A stretch of 64,000 nt of DNA, taken from the NCBI GenBank assembly GCA_035513575.1, contig DATKBW010000015.1, positions 62,001 through 126,000 on the forward strand, given 5' to 3'. Under the pieces are notes generated by a model. That model was not told where the DNA came from. It did not search any database and saw only the letters and a program-made list of their open reading frames with translations. Shown piece by piece: positions 26,455 through 33,603 of this stretch (position 1 is the stretch's first letter; every line of letters begins with the position of its first letter). Position numbers and translations under genes: made by a program. The DNA is from JAHWKI01 sp035513575. Lineage in GTDB: Bacteria; Gemmatimonadota; Gemmatimonadetes; Longimicrobiales; RSA9.

Positions 26455-26518
26455 CCTCCGGAATAGCCCCCCTCCGGAATAGCCCCCCTCCGGAATAGCC
26501 CTCCTCCGGAATAGCCCC
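26455..26518. repeat. Four tandem 16-bp repeats upstream of secG
   Basis: Four head-to-tail copies of CCTCCGGAATAGCCCC at 26455, 26471, 26487 and 26503. The third differs by one base (last C to T), and a CCTC remnant follows. The array ends 8 bp before the TTGACA at 26527. The 16-bp period is not a multiple of three, so it is not coding-driven. Confidence 0.95.
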
Positions 26519-26526
26519 CCTCGCTG

Positions 26527-26555
26527 TTGACAGCCCGTGGGCCACTGGCGACCTT
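26527..26555 (+). promoter_or_regulatory. Weak candidate promoter of secG
   Basis: A perfect TTGACA (26527-26532) followed at 17 bp by GACCTT (26550-26555), a poor -10. Other A/T-rich hexamers nearby (TACAAA, TATCAT) have bad spacing. Alternatively secG is read from pgk-tpiA. Confidence 0.35.
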
Positions 26556-26597
26556 ACAAAGCTGTATCATCAACCGATTTCGGAGACGAGACTCCCG

Positions 26598-26993
26598 GTG
26601 TTCGGACTACTGCTTACGCTCCTGATCCTCGACGGCATCCTGCTGGTCGTCGTCGTGCTCCTCCAGGCCGGGAAGGGCGGCGGCCTCGCGGCCATGGGAG
26701 GCGGCGCCGGGACCGACACCTTCATGGGCGGTCGGCAGGCGGCCACGGTCCTGACCAAGGCGACGTGGACCACGGGCGCCATCTTCCTGGGCCTCGCGGT
26801 GGTGCTGTCGATCATGTCCTCGCGCTCCCGCGAGTCGGCGCCGCTGCTCCAGGACCAGTTCCAGCAGGGCGCACCCACGGCGCCGCAGCCGATCCTGCCC
26901 GGGGTCGGTGAGGGCGGGGCGGGTGAGGGGGAAGTGGTGCCGGGGGTGCGGGGCGGCGCCGCCGGAGGGGACGAGCCGACCCCGGACCGCTAG
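26598..26993 (+). CDS. secG: Preprotein translocase subunit SecG
   Basis: A small inner-membrane partner of SecYE. 131 residues: TM1 (LLLTLLILDGILLVVVVLLQ), the conserved cytoplasmic loop GKGGGLAAMGGGAGTDTFMG, and TM2 (TGAIFLGLAVVLSIMSS). A Gly/Pro/Glu-rich tail follows. It starts at GTG 26598, supported by CGGAGACGAG upstream. The position after tpiA is the common bacterial order. Confidence 0.93.
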   Translation: MFGLLLTLLILDGILLVVVVLLQAGKGGGLAAMGGGAGTDTFMGGRQAATVLTKATWTTGAIFLGLAVVLSIMSSRSRESAPLLQDQFQQGAPTAPQPILPGVGEGGAGEGEVVPGVRGGAAGGDEPTPDR

Positions 26994-26998
26994 CCGGG

Positions 26999-28069
26999 AT
27001 GGCGAAGCGGGGGGCGGAGGTCGCGGGGGTCGCCAGGACGGATCTGGACCGGGAGCAGCTGCACGAGCTGTACTACTGGCTGTGGCTGACGCGGGAGGTC
27101 GAGCAGGTCCTCACGAACCTGTACAGGCAGAACAAGGTGATCGGCGGTCTCTACCGCTCCCTCGGCCAGGAGGCCGGCGCGGTGGGGACCGCCTTCGCGT
27201 TGCGGCGGCGGGCCGACGGGACCGGCGACGTGATGTCGCCGGCGATCCGAGACCTCGGCGCCATGCTCCTGATGGGTGCCGACGCCGCGGACGTCATGAA
27301 GCAGTACATGGCGAAGGGCGACGGTCCCACGGGCGGCCGGGAGACCAACGTCCATTTCAGCGACTATCAGAACGGCTACGTGGGGCTCATCTCCCACCTC
27401 GGGGTGATGGTCGGGGTGATGGCCGGCGTCGCCCTTTCGTTCCGGCTCCGCCAGGAGGACCGGGTGGCGATGGTCTACAGCGGCGACGGCATGACGTCCA
27501 CCGGCGCTTTCCACGAGGGCCTCAACCTCGCCGCGGTGAGACGGCTCCCGCTGATCTGCGTCGTCGAGAACAACCTGTACGCGTACTCGACGCCGACGTC
27601 CCGGCAGACCGCGGCGGAGTCCTTCGTGGCGAAGGCGGATGGCTACGGGATCCGGGGCGAGCGCGTGGACGGCAACGACGTCATCGCCGTGTACGAGGCC
27701 ACGAAGCGGGCGGTCGCGCACGCCCGCGCGGGCGGCGGGCCCACCCTGCTGGAGCTCATGACCTACCGCATGAAGGGGCACGCCGAGCACGACGGGCAGC
27801 AGTACGTCCCTGCCGGGGAGCTCGACGAATGGCAGGCCAGGGATCCCGTGGCCCACTATGAGCGCTGGCTGCTCGAGGGGGACCACGCGACGGAGCCCGA
27901 GCTCGAGGCGGTCCGGGAGCGGGTGGCCGGCGAAGTGGATCGGGCCCGCGGGGCCGCGGAGTCCTCGCCGATGCCGGACCCGATGGCGGGGATCGACGAC
28001 GTGTACGCGGCCACCCCGGGCTGGACGCCCTGGACCCGACGGGCACGCCACGACCCCCACGAAGCGTAG
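26999..28069 (+). CDS. 2-oxo acid dehydrogenase E1 component, alpha subunit
   Basis: The thiamine-diphosphate-binding half of a heterotetrameric E1 that decarboxylates pyruvate or a branched-chain 2-oxo acid. 356 residues; the ThDP/Mg motif is YSGDGMTSTGAFHEGLN, followed by VENNLYAYSTPTS. The phosphorylation-loop region of mitochondrial homologues corresponds to TYRMKGHAEHDGQQY. E1-beta, E2 and lipB follow in order. Substrate class cannot be decided by eye, so no symbol is given. Starts 5 bp after secG. Confidence 0.92.
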   Translation: MAKRGAEVAGVARTDLDREQLHELYYWLWLTREVEQVLTNLYRQNKVIGGLYRSLGQEAGAVGTAFALRRRADGTGDVMSPAIRDLGAMLLMGADAADVMKQYMAKGDGPTGGRETNVHFSDYQNGYVGLISHLGVMVGVMAGVALSFRLRQEDRVAMVYSGDGMTSTGAFHEGLNLAAVRRLPLICVVENNLYAYSTPTSRQTAAESFVAKADGYGIRGERVDGNDVIAVYEATKRAVAHARAGGGPTLLELMTYRMKGHAEHDGQQYVPAGELDEWQARDPVAHYERWLLEGDHATEPELEAVRERVAGEVDRARGAAESSPMPDPMAGIDDVYAATPGWTPWTRRARHDPHEA

Positions 28070-28070
28070 G

Positions 28071-29177
28071 ATGGGCACCGCGAAGGGCGCCGATAAGGGC
28101 GCGAAGGGCGCGAAGGGCGGGGCGGCCGCCACCGACGGGCCGGTGAAGGGCGCGCTGACCGGCGGCAGGCCGGACCACGTGCGGCAGACGGAGCGTGGCG
28201 AGCCGGTGACGATGCTGGAGGCGATCCGCGAGGCGCTCTGGGAGGAAATGGAGCGGGACCCGGACGTCTTCATCCTGGGCGAGGACATCGCGACGTACGG
28301 CGGAGCCTTCAAGGTGACGGACGGCTTCGTGGACCACTTCGGCGAGGACCGCGTCCTGGACACGCCCATCAGCGAGGCGGGTTTCACCGGCGCGGCGGCC
28401 GGGGCGGCGCACATGGGGCTGCGGCCGGTCGTCGAGATGCAGTTCATGGACTTCGTCAGCTGCGCCTACGAGCCGCTGACCAACTACATCGCCACCTCCC
28501 GGTGGCGGAAGGCGGGTCCGCTCCCCATGGTGATCCGCGGCCCCGTGGGCGGCGGCGTCCGGGGCGGGCCGTTCCACTCGCAGAACCCGGAGATGGCGTT
28601 CTTCCACACGCCGGGCCTCAAGATCGTCTACCCGTGCACGGCGAGTGACGCCAAGGGCCTGCTCAAGGCGGCGATCCGCGACGATGACCCCGTCCTCTAT
28701 TTCGAGCACAAGAAGCTGTACCGGGCCCCGTTCCTGCGGGAGGTGCTGCCGAAGGAAGATCACGTCGTCCCGCTGGGGAAGGCGCGGCTGCACAGGGCGG
28801 GCGCGGACCTGACCATCGTCACGTACGGGATGATGGTCCACGAGAGCCAGAAGGCGGCGGAGGCGCTCGAGGCGGAGGGCGTGGACGTCGAGATCCTCGA
28901 CCTGCGGACGCTCATGCCCCTGGACGAGGCGGCGATCCTGGACAGCGTGAAGAAGACCGGCCGGCTCCTGGTCGTCCACGAGGACACCCGCACCGGCGGG
29001 ATCGCCGGCGAGATCGCGATGCGCGTGAGTGAAAGGGCGTTCGAGTGGCTGGACGCCCCGATGCTGCGGGTGACCGCGCTGGACACGCCCGTGCCGTATT
29101 CGCCGCCGCTGGAGGACTACTACCTCCCGAACGTGGAGGACATTCTGGTGGCGGCGCGGTATCTCGTGGAGTATTGA
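28071..29177 (+). CDS. 2-oxo acid dehydrogenase E1 component, beta subunit
   Basis: Partner of the preceding E1-alpha, 368 residues. The Pyr-binding domain has MLEAIREALWEEMERDPDVF, LGEDIATYGGAFKVTDG, the family landmark DTPISEAGFTG, and RGPVGGGVRGGPFHSQN. The C-terminal transketolase-C fold begins near GADLTIVTYGMMVHES. The first 35 residues are a Lys/Gly/Ala-rich, low-complexity lead (GADKGAKGAKGG) not typical of the family; translation from a later start is possible. Starts one base after the E1-alpha stop. Confidence 0.93.
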   Translation: MGTAKGADKGAKGAKGGAAATDGPVKGALTGGRPDHVRQTERGEPVTMLEAIREALWEEMERDPDVFILGEDIATYGGAFKVTDGFVDHFGEDRVLDTPISEAGFTGAAAGAAHMGLRPVVEMQFMDFVSCAYEPLTNYIATSRWRKAGPLPMVIRGPVGGGVRGGPFHSQNPEMAFFHTPGLKIVYPCTASDAKGLLKAAIRDDDPVLYFEHKKLYRAPFLREVLPKEDHVVPLGKARLHRAGADLTIVTYGMMVHESQKAAEALEAEGVDVEILDLRTLMPLDEAAILDSVKKTGRLLVVHEDTRTGGIAGEIAMRVSERAFEWLDAPMLRVTALDTPVPYSPPLEDYYLPNVEDILVAARYLVEY

Positions 29178-29271
29178 GGTTCGGGTGCGGGAAGGGCTCG
29201 CCACCAGGGTTGGCGGAGGCGGGGCAGGCCACAGGAATTGACAGCCACGGACTCTGGACAGGATCGACGCG

Positions 29272-30750
29272 ATGCCAAAGATCGAAGTCCCGATGCCCCA
29301 GATGGGCGAGTCCATCGCCGAAGGCACGGTCTCCCGGTGGCTGAAGCAGCCGGGAGAGGCGGTGGAGCGCGACGAGCCGATCCTCGAGATCTCCACGGAC
29401 AAGGTGGACGCGGAGATCCCGGCACCGGCGGCGGGTACGCTCGTGGACATCCAGGTGCAGGAGGGCGAGACGGTGGAGGTCGGGACCGTCGTCGCGTTCA
29501 TCGATACGGAAGCGAAGGCCGGCGCGGCGGCGGGCGGCGGCGAGGCGGCCCCGGCAGCACCGGAGGGTGCACAGGCGGCGGAGTCGGCGGAGGCGAAGGA
29601 GTCGGCGGAGTCGGCGGAGTCGGCGGAGTCGGCGGAGCCGGCGCCCGCCCCCGAGACGGGCGTCCGAGCGGCCGGGGCGGCGGAGCCGTCCGAGCCGGCG
29701 GAGCCGCGGCGGGCGCCGGCGCGGCAGCCCGCGTCGGCGGAAAACGGCGGGGACGAGACCGCGGAGGAGCGGCTGCGGCGTCGTTCGACACCGCTGGTCC
29801 GCCGGATCGCCGCGGAGCACGAGGTCGACCTGGCGGAGGTGGAGGGGTCGGGACGGGCGGGACGGGTGACCAAGCAGGACATCATGTCCTTCCTGGACCG
29901 GCGGGAGAAGTCGCCGGCGGAGAAGCCCGCGGAGAAGGCGGCGGCCAGGGCGCCGGCGCGGCAGCCCGCGCCCGCGGGGGTCATGGGGTCCGATCAGCTG
30001 TGGGACCTGTTCTACGGCAAGGTCCAGCACCCGGAGTGGCCGGTCCGAGAGGGCGACGATGTCAAGCCGATGGACCGGATCCGCAAGCTCACGGCGGACC
30101 ACATGGTGCTCGCCAAGCGTGTGGCGCCCCACGTCCATTCGTTCATCGAGGTCGACTTCACCCGGATCGACCGCATCCGGCGGAAGAACAAGGCGAAGTG
30201 GGAGGAGCAGGGGAACAAGGTCAGCTACACGGCGTTCGTGGCGTGGGGCGTCGCCAGGGTCCTGCCGGAGTTCCCCATGGTGAACGGCACCGTCTCGGGC
30301 GAGAACCTGATCTTCCGCGGCGGCATCAACATCGGGATCGCGGTGGATCTCAACCCCGGACTGATCGTCCCGGTCGTGCGCGACGCCGAGGACCTCACCC
30401 TCGTGGGGATCGCCAAGCGCATCAGCGACCTCGCCGGCCGGGCGCGGGACCGCAAGCTCAAGCCGGACGAGATCCAGGGCGCCACCTTCTCCATCACGAA
30501 CCCGGGCGTGCTCGGCACGTACGTCGGGATGCCGATCATCCCCGAGGGCACGGCCGCCATCCTGGGGACCGGCAGCATAGAGAAGCGGCCGGTGGTGGTG
30601 GAGGCGGACGGGATGGACACCATCGGGATCCGGCTCCGCTCCATGTTCTCCCTCGGCTACGACCACCGGATCGTCGATGGCGCCGATGCCGCGCGCTTCC
30701 TGGCCCGCCTCAAGGAGGCGCTGGAGACGTTCCCGGAGGAAGTGGCGTAA
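29272..30750 (+). CDS. Dihydrolipoyllysine-residue acyltransferase (E2)
   Basis: The core of the complex: accepts acyl groups from E1 on a lipoyl arm and passes them to CoA. 492 residues: lipoyl domain (1-80, EISTDKVDAEI with the lipoylated Lys), an Ala/Glu/Ser/Pro linker with repeated AES units (about 100-150), the E1/E3-binding domain (STPLVRRIAAEHEVDLAEVE), a second linker, then the catalytic domain ending in YDHRIVDGADAARFL with the catalytic His and Asp. Only one lipoyl domain. lipB follows; no E3 gene is nearby. Confidence 0.94.
   Translation: MPKIEVPMPQMGESIAEGTVSRWLKQPGEAVERDEPILEISTDKVDAEIPAPAAGTLVDIQVQEGETVEVGTVVAFIDTEAKAGAAAGGGEAAPAAPEGAQAAESAEAKESAESAESAESAEPAPAPETGVRAAGAAEPSEPAEPRRAPARQPASAENGGDETAEERLRRRSTPLVRRIAAEHEVDLAEVEGSGRAGRVTKQDIMSFLDRREKSPAEKPAEKAAARAPARQPAPAGVMGSDQLWDLFYGKVQHPEWPVREGDDVKPMDRIRKLTADHMVLAKRVAPHVHSFIEVDFTRIDRIRRKNKAKWEEQGNKVSYTAFVAWGVARVLPEFPMVNGTVSGENLIFRGGINIGIAVDLNPGLIVPVVRDAEDLTLVGIAKRISDLAGRARDRKLKPDEIQGATFSITNPGVLGTYVGMPIIPEGTAAILGTGSIEKRPVVVEADGMDTIGIRLRSMFSLGYDHRIVDGADAARFLARLKEALETFPEEVA
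29599..29634. repeat. 9-bp tandem repeat in the E2 linker
   Basis: Four perfect copies of GAGTCGGCG in frame, encoding Glu-Ser-Ala units of the flexible linker. Related imperfect copies flank it. Likely prone to copy-number change without frameshift. Confidence 0.9.
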
Positions 30751-30806
30751 CGCAGGCCGGCAGACAGCGCGGGCGGACGGCCACATCGGTTCTCCGAGGG
30801 CACGGG

Positions 30807-31487
30807 ATGCTGAAAGCGCGTGGGGTACGAGACGAGGCCGGGACGAGGACGCTGGAGGTCCGTCGCCTCGGCATCGTGCCGTACGGGGAAGGCCTGACCC
30901 TCCAGGAGCGGCTGGTGGCGCGGCGACGGGATGGCTCGATCCCCGACCAGCTCCTGCTCCTGGAGCACCCGCACGTGATCACGCTCGGCAGCTCCTCCGA
31001 CGGCAACCACGTCCTGCTGGACCCCGCCGAACGGGCGCTGCTCGGGATCGAGCTGTTCGAGACGGGGCGGGGCGGGGACGTCACCTATCACGGCCCGGGG
31101 CAGCTCGTGGGCTATCCGATCCTGGACCTCAAGCCGGATCGGAAGGACCTGCATGCGTACGTGCGCGACCTGGAGGAGGCGCTGATCCGGGCCATGGCCG
31201 AGTACGGCCTGGCGGCCGGCCGGAAGCGGGGGCTGACGGGGGTATGGGTGGGGGACGAGAAGCTCGCCGCGATCGGTGTGCGGGTTTCCAGCGGGTGGAT
31301 CACCTCCCACGGCTTCGCGCTCAACGTGTCGACGGAGCTCGGGTTCTTCGACGCCATCGTGCCCTGCGGGATCCGGAGCCACGGCGTGACGTCGATGGGC
31401 CGGATGCTGGGTGAAGCCCCCTCCATGGAGGAGGTGGGAGCGGCGGTCGTGCGGGGTCTCGCGGGGGTGTTCGGCTTCCGCGTCTAG
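30807..31487 (+). CDS. lipB: Octanoyltransferase LipB
   Basis: Transfers octanoyl from acyl carrier protein to lipoyl domains, the first step of lipoate attachment, and so supplies the E2 encoded just upstream. 226 residues with LLLEHPHVITLGSSS, GGDVTYHGPGQLVGYPILDL, catalytic Lys in KLAAIGVRVSSG, and catalytic Cys in IVPCGIRSHG. It starts at ATG 30807. Its stop overlaps that of the convergent RNase H gene within CTAG. Confidence 0.95.
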   Translation: MLKARGVRDEAGTRTLEVRRLGIVPYGEGLTLQERLVARRRDGSIPDQLLLLEHPHVITLGSSSDGNHVLLDPAERALLGIELFETGRGGDVTYHGPGQLVGYPILDLKPDRKDLHAYVRDLEEALIRAMAEYGLAAGRKRGLTGVWVGDEKLAAIGVRVSSGWITSHGFALNVSTELGFFDAIVPCGIRSHGVTSMGRMLGEAPSMEEVGAAVVRGLAGVFGFRV

Positions 31488-32086
31488 CCGCCGGGCACCG
31501 GGACGGGATCGAAGCGCTCGTCGTCCGGCGGCTGGAACTCGAAGAAGTCGAGGTAGCGCTCCCGTCTTTCGCGCTCCTCCTCGAGCCAGGCGGAGAACGC
31601 GGACTCCACGAGCCCCCCCGAGCTGTTCTGCTCCTTCGCCGCCCGCGTCGCGAGGTGGTTCGCGTACTCGTTCTGGGGGTGGCCCGCATGGCCGCGGACC
31701 CAACGCCAGTCGACGCTGTGGCGCCGGGCCACCGGCAGGAGCCGCTGCCACAGGTCGGCGTTCTCGACGACTCCCGTCTTCCGCATCCACGCGCGCCGCA
31801 CCCACCCCGCCATCCACTCCCGCATCCCCTTCACCAGGTACTGCGAGTCGGACGTGAAGATCACCCGGCACGGCTGCCTCAGCGCCGCCAGACCCTCGAT
31901 GGCGCTCCGGATCGCCATGCGGTTGTTCGTGGTGGCGGGCTCGCTCACCCAGTAATCACGCCGCACCCATTCGCCACCCTTCCAGTACTCCACCAGTCCA
32001 CCCGCCCCACCCGGAGAGTCCCGGTCGGTGAACTGGATGCCCAGGCAGGACTCGTCGGCGTAGATGTGGACCATGGGGTGTTCCAT
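31484..32086 (-). CDS. RNase HI-like protein with altered active site
   Basis: A 200-residue RNase H fold protein. Compared with Escherichia coli RNase HI: Asp10 is kept (YADESCLG), Asp70 is kept (TSDSQYLVKGM) and the HAGHP loop is kept (VRGHAGHPQNEYANHLA). However Glu48 is replaced by Ala (NNRMAIRSAI instead of NNRMEL) and Asp134 by Asn (NEYANHLA instead of NERCDELA). The Gly after Asp10 is Glu. RNA-DNA hybrid cleavage may therefore be reduced or use rearranged carboxylates. The start is ATG 32086 or 32074; neither has a clear ribosome-binding site. Converges with lipB. Confidence 0.85.
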   Translation of the reverse strand: MEHPMVHIYADESCLGIQFTDRDSPGGAGGLVEYWKGGEWVRRDYWVSEPATTNNRMAIRSAIEGLAALRQPCRVIFTSDSQYLVKGMREWMAGWVRRAWMRKTGVVENADLWQRLLPVARRHSVDWRWVRGHAGHPQNEYANHLATRAAKEQNSSGGLVESAFSAWLEEERERRERYLDFFEFQPPDDERFDPVPVPGG

Positions 32087-32226
32087 CGGGGCGAAGCTTG
32101 CGGGGGGGCGGCTGCGCCGCAAGGCGGCCACGGTGTCGGATTGCCGCTTGCGAGCGCAGCGCGAGCCCTCTTGCCGCGGCGCCAGCCGCGGCCTTCCTGC
32201 GCGGCCCGTCCCCACACCGCCGCCCG

Positions 32227-32255
32227 TTGACTCCACCGCGCCCCCCCGGTATCTT
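32227..32255 (+). promoter_or_regulatory. Promoter of infC-rpmI-rplT
   Basis: TTGACT (32227-32232), a 17-bp spacer and TATCTT (32250-32255): one of the best matches in the window. Transcription would start near 32262, leaving a leader of about 157 nt before infC. Confidence 0.65.
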
Positions 32256-32323
32256 TCGCGCGGGAAAACACTGGAAGCGGGGGCCGCACGCCCCCCACCT
32301 TTCGGTCCGCCTCGCGGTACCGC

Positions 32324-32395
32324 CGGGTTCGAGAGCGACGCCCCTCCAGGGCGTCGCGTGCTTCGGACCCGCCAATCGCGCGGGTCGTTTTTTTT
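32324..32395 (+). promoter_or_regulatory. Attenuator leader of infC operon (L20-leader-like)
   Basis: Two alternative structures can be drawn. Composite hairpin: outer stem 32324-32333 with 32362-32371 (10 bp, two G-U) enclosing a perfect 9-bp stem GCGACGCCC/GGGCGTCGC (32335-32343 with 32349-32357). Terminator: GACCCGC (32366-32372) with GCGGGTC (32380-32386), then eight T. The two share 32366-32371 and are mutually exclusive, which is the logic of transcription attenuation. In Firmicutes the same operon is controlled by L20 through a leader of this kind; homology with that RNA is not shown here. Confidence 0.65.
32366..32395 (+). terminator. Intrinsic terminator in infC leader
   Basis: A 7-bp GC-rich stem, GACCCGC/GCGGGTC, with a 7-nt loop (CAATCGC), followed by G and eight consecutive T (32388-32395). 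It ends 9 bp before the AAGGAG of infC, so it can only act as a conditional terminator of that operon. Confidence 0.8.
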
Positions 32396-32418
32396 CGCCG
32401 GTCGAAGGAGAGCCTAGG

Positions 32419-32934
32419 ATAGCTACGGAAAAGCGGGTCCGCATCAACCGCCAGATCCGGATCAGTCCGGTCCGCGTGATCGGGGATGATGGGGAACAGC
32501 TGGGCATCATGCCGGTCGAGCAGGCGCTCGAGGCGGCGGAGAGCAAGGGGCTGGACCTCGTGGAGGTGGCGCCCAACTCGAGGCCCCCGGTGGTCCGGAT
32601 CATGGACTACGGGAAGTTCAAGTACGAGGCGGCCCGAAAGGCGCGGCAGGCGAAGAAGAAGCAGCACAACGTCCATCTGAAGGAAGTGAAGTTCCGCCCG
32701 GGCATCGAGGAGCACGACCTCGAGTTCAAGCTGCGGCACGCGCGGCGCTTCCTGGAGGAGGGCAACAAGGTGAAGGCCACGATGATGTTCCGTGGCCGGC
32801 AGGTGACGCATCCGGAGCTCGGCCGGCAGGTCCTGTCCCGGGTTGCGGGGGAGCTGGAGGATGTGGGGAAGGTGGAATCGTCGCCCGTGCTGGAAGGGCG
32901 GAACATGGTGATGGTCCTGGCGCCCAGGAAGTAG
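32419..32934 (+). CDS. infC: Translation initiation factor IF-3, ATA start
   Basis: Binds the 30S subunit, prevents premature 50S joining and proofreads start codons. 171 residues from ATA at 32419. RINRQIRISPVRVIGDDGEQ is the N-terminal domain start, IMDYGKFKYEAARKARQAKK the linker helix, and GIEEHDLEFKLRHARRFLEE the C-domain. There is no ATG, GTG or TTG in frame before the conserved N-terminus. AAGGAG lies 8 nt before the ATA, and IATEK matches the usual beginning of the family. A near-cognate start is the classical IF-3 self-regulation device. Confidence 0.9.
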   Translation: MATEKRVRINRQIRISPVRVIGDDGEQLGIMPVEQALEAAESKGLDLVEVAPNSRPPVVRIMDYGKFKYEAARKARQAKKKQHNVHLKEVKFRPGIEEHDLEFKLRHARRFLEEGNKVKATMMFRGRQVTHPELGRQVLSRVAGELEDVGKVESSPVLEGRNMVMVLAPRK

Positions 32935-32954
32935 GGGGCCGAGGGAGGAGCGAT

Positions 32955-33149
32955 ATGCCGAAGATGAAGACGAACAAGGGCGCCGCGAAGCGTCTGAAGA
33001 AGACGGCGAGTGGCCGCCTGAAGCGAGGCAAGCAGAACCGTCGTCACATCCTGACCAAGAAGTCGCCCAAGCGGAAGCGGCAGCTCCGCGCCGACACGCT
33101 CGTGTCGAAGGCGGATGAGAAGCGCATGAAGCGGCTGCTGCAGGGGTAA
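32955..33149 (+). CDS. rpmI: 50S ribosomal protein L35
   Basis: A 64-residue, very basic ribosomal protein: MPKMKTNKGAAKRLKKTASG followed by KRGKQNRRHILTKKSPKRKR, the family pattern. GAGGGAGGAG precedes ATG 32955. Middle gene of the infC-rpmI-rplT operon. Confidence 0.96.
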   Translation: MPKMKTNKGAAKRLKKTASGRLKRGKQNRRHILTKKSPKRKRQLRADTLVSKADEKRMKRLLQG

Positions 33150-33153
33150 GACG

Positions 33154-33510
33154 ATGCCGAGAGTCACGAGCGCGGTGCCGCGTCACCGCAAGAAGAAGAA
33201 GTATTTCCGTGCGGCTCGCGGGTATTTCGGTGGCCGCTCCAAGCTGTGGCGGATCGCCAAGAACGCGGTGGAGCGGGGGTGGCAGTATTCCTACCGCGAC
33301 CGGAAGAATCGCAAGCGGGAGTTCCGGCGCCTGTGGATCGCGCGGATCAACGCGGCGGCGCGGCGGCACGACATGAGCTACAGCCGGTTCATGAACGGCC
33401 TCAAGCTGGCGGGCGTGGAGGTGAACCGTAAGGTTCTGGCCGATCTGGCCGTGCGCGAGCCGGAGGCGTTCGGGGAGCTGGTCGCGCAGGCGAAAAAGCA
33501 GCTCGGCTGA
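33154..33510 (+). CDS. rplT: 50S ribosomal protein L20
   Basis: A 118-residue early-assembly protein of the large subunit. The basic N-terminal extension (HRKKKKYFRAARGYFGGRSK) and RDRKNRKREFRRLWIARINA are diagnostic. In Bacillus subtilis L20 represses this operon by stabilising a leader terminator; the leader structure at 32324 makes the same loop plausible here. Followed by a GC-rich hairpin before pheS. Confidence 0.96.
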   Translation: MPRVTSAVPRHRKKKKYFRAARGYFGGRSKLWRIAKNAVERGWQYSYRDRKNRKREFRRLWIARINAAARRHDMSYSRFMNGLKLAGVEVNRKVLADLAVREPEAFGELVAQAKKQLG

Positions 33511-33542
33511 TTCGCGGGTGCTGCCGGACGGACAGCCTGGTT

Positions 33543-33586
33543 CGCCCCTCGGTCCCGTGAGCAGCGGGCCGGGGGGCGTTCCTTTT
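33543..33586 (+). terminator. Terminator-like hairpin between rplT and pheS
   Basis: CGCCCCTCGGTCC (33543-33555) pairs with GGGCCGGGGGGCG (33566-33578) over 13 bp with two G-U pairs, followed by TTCCTTTT. It may end the rplT transcript or attenuate read-through into pheST. Confidence 0.6.
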
Positions 33587-33603
33587 CGGGGGTGAGAGCG
33601 GAC

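Noticed and set aside
26310..26573. Small minus-strand protein with GYSGGGLFRRGAIPE-like repeats
   Set aside because: It is only the translation of the 16-bp tandem array and the antisense of tpiA; the repeat period breaks codon phase between units.
29560..29700. Short direct repeats that might suggest a repeat array
   Set aside because: They are in-frame 9-bp codon repeats encoding the Ala/Glu/Ser linker of E2, with no spacers, so not a CRISPR array.
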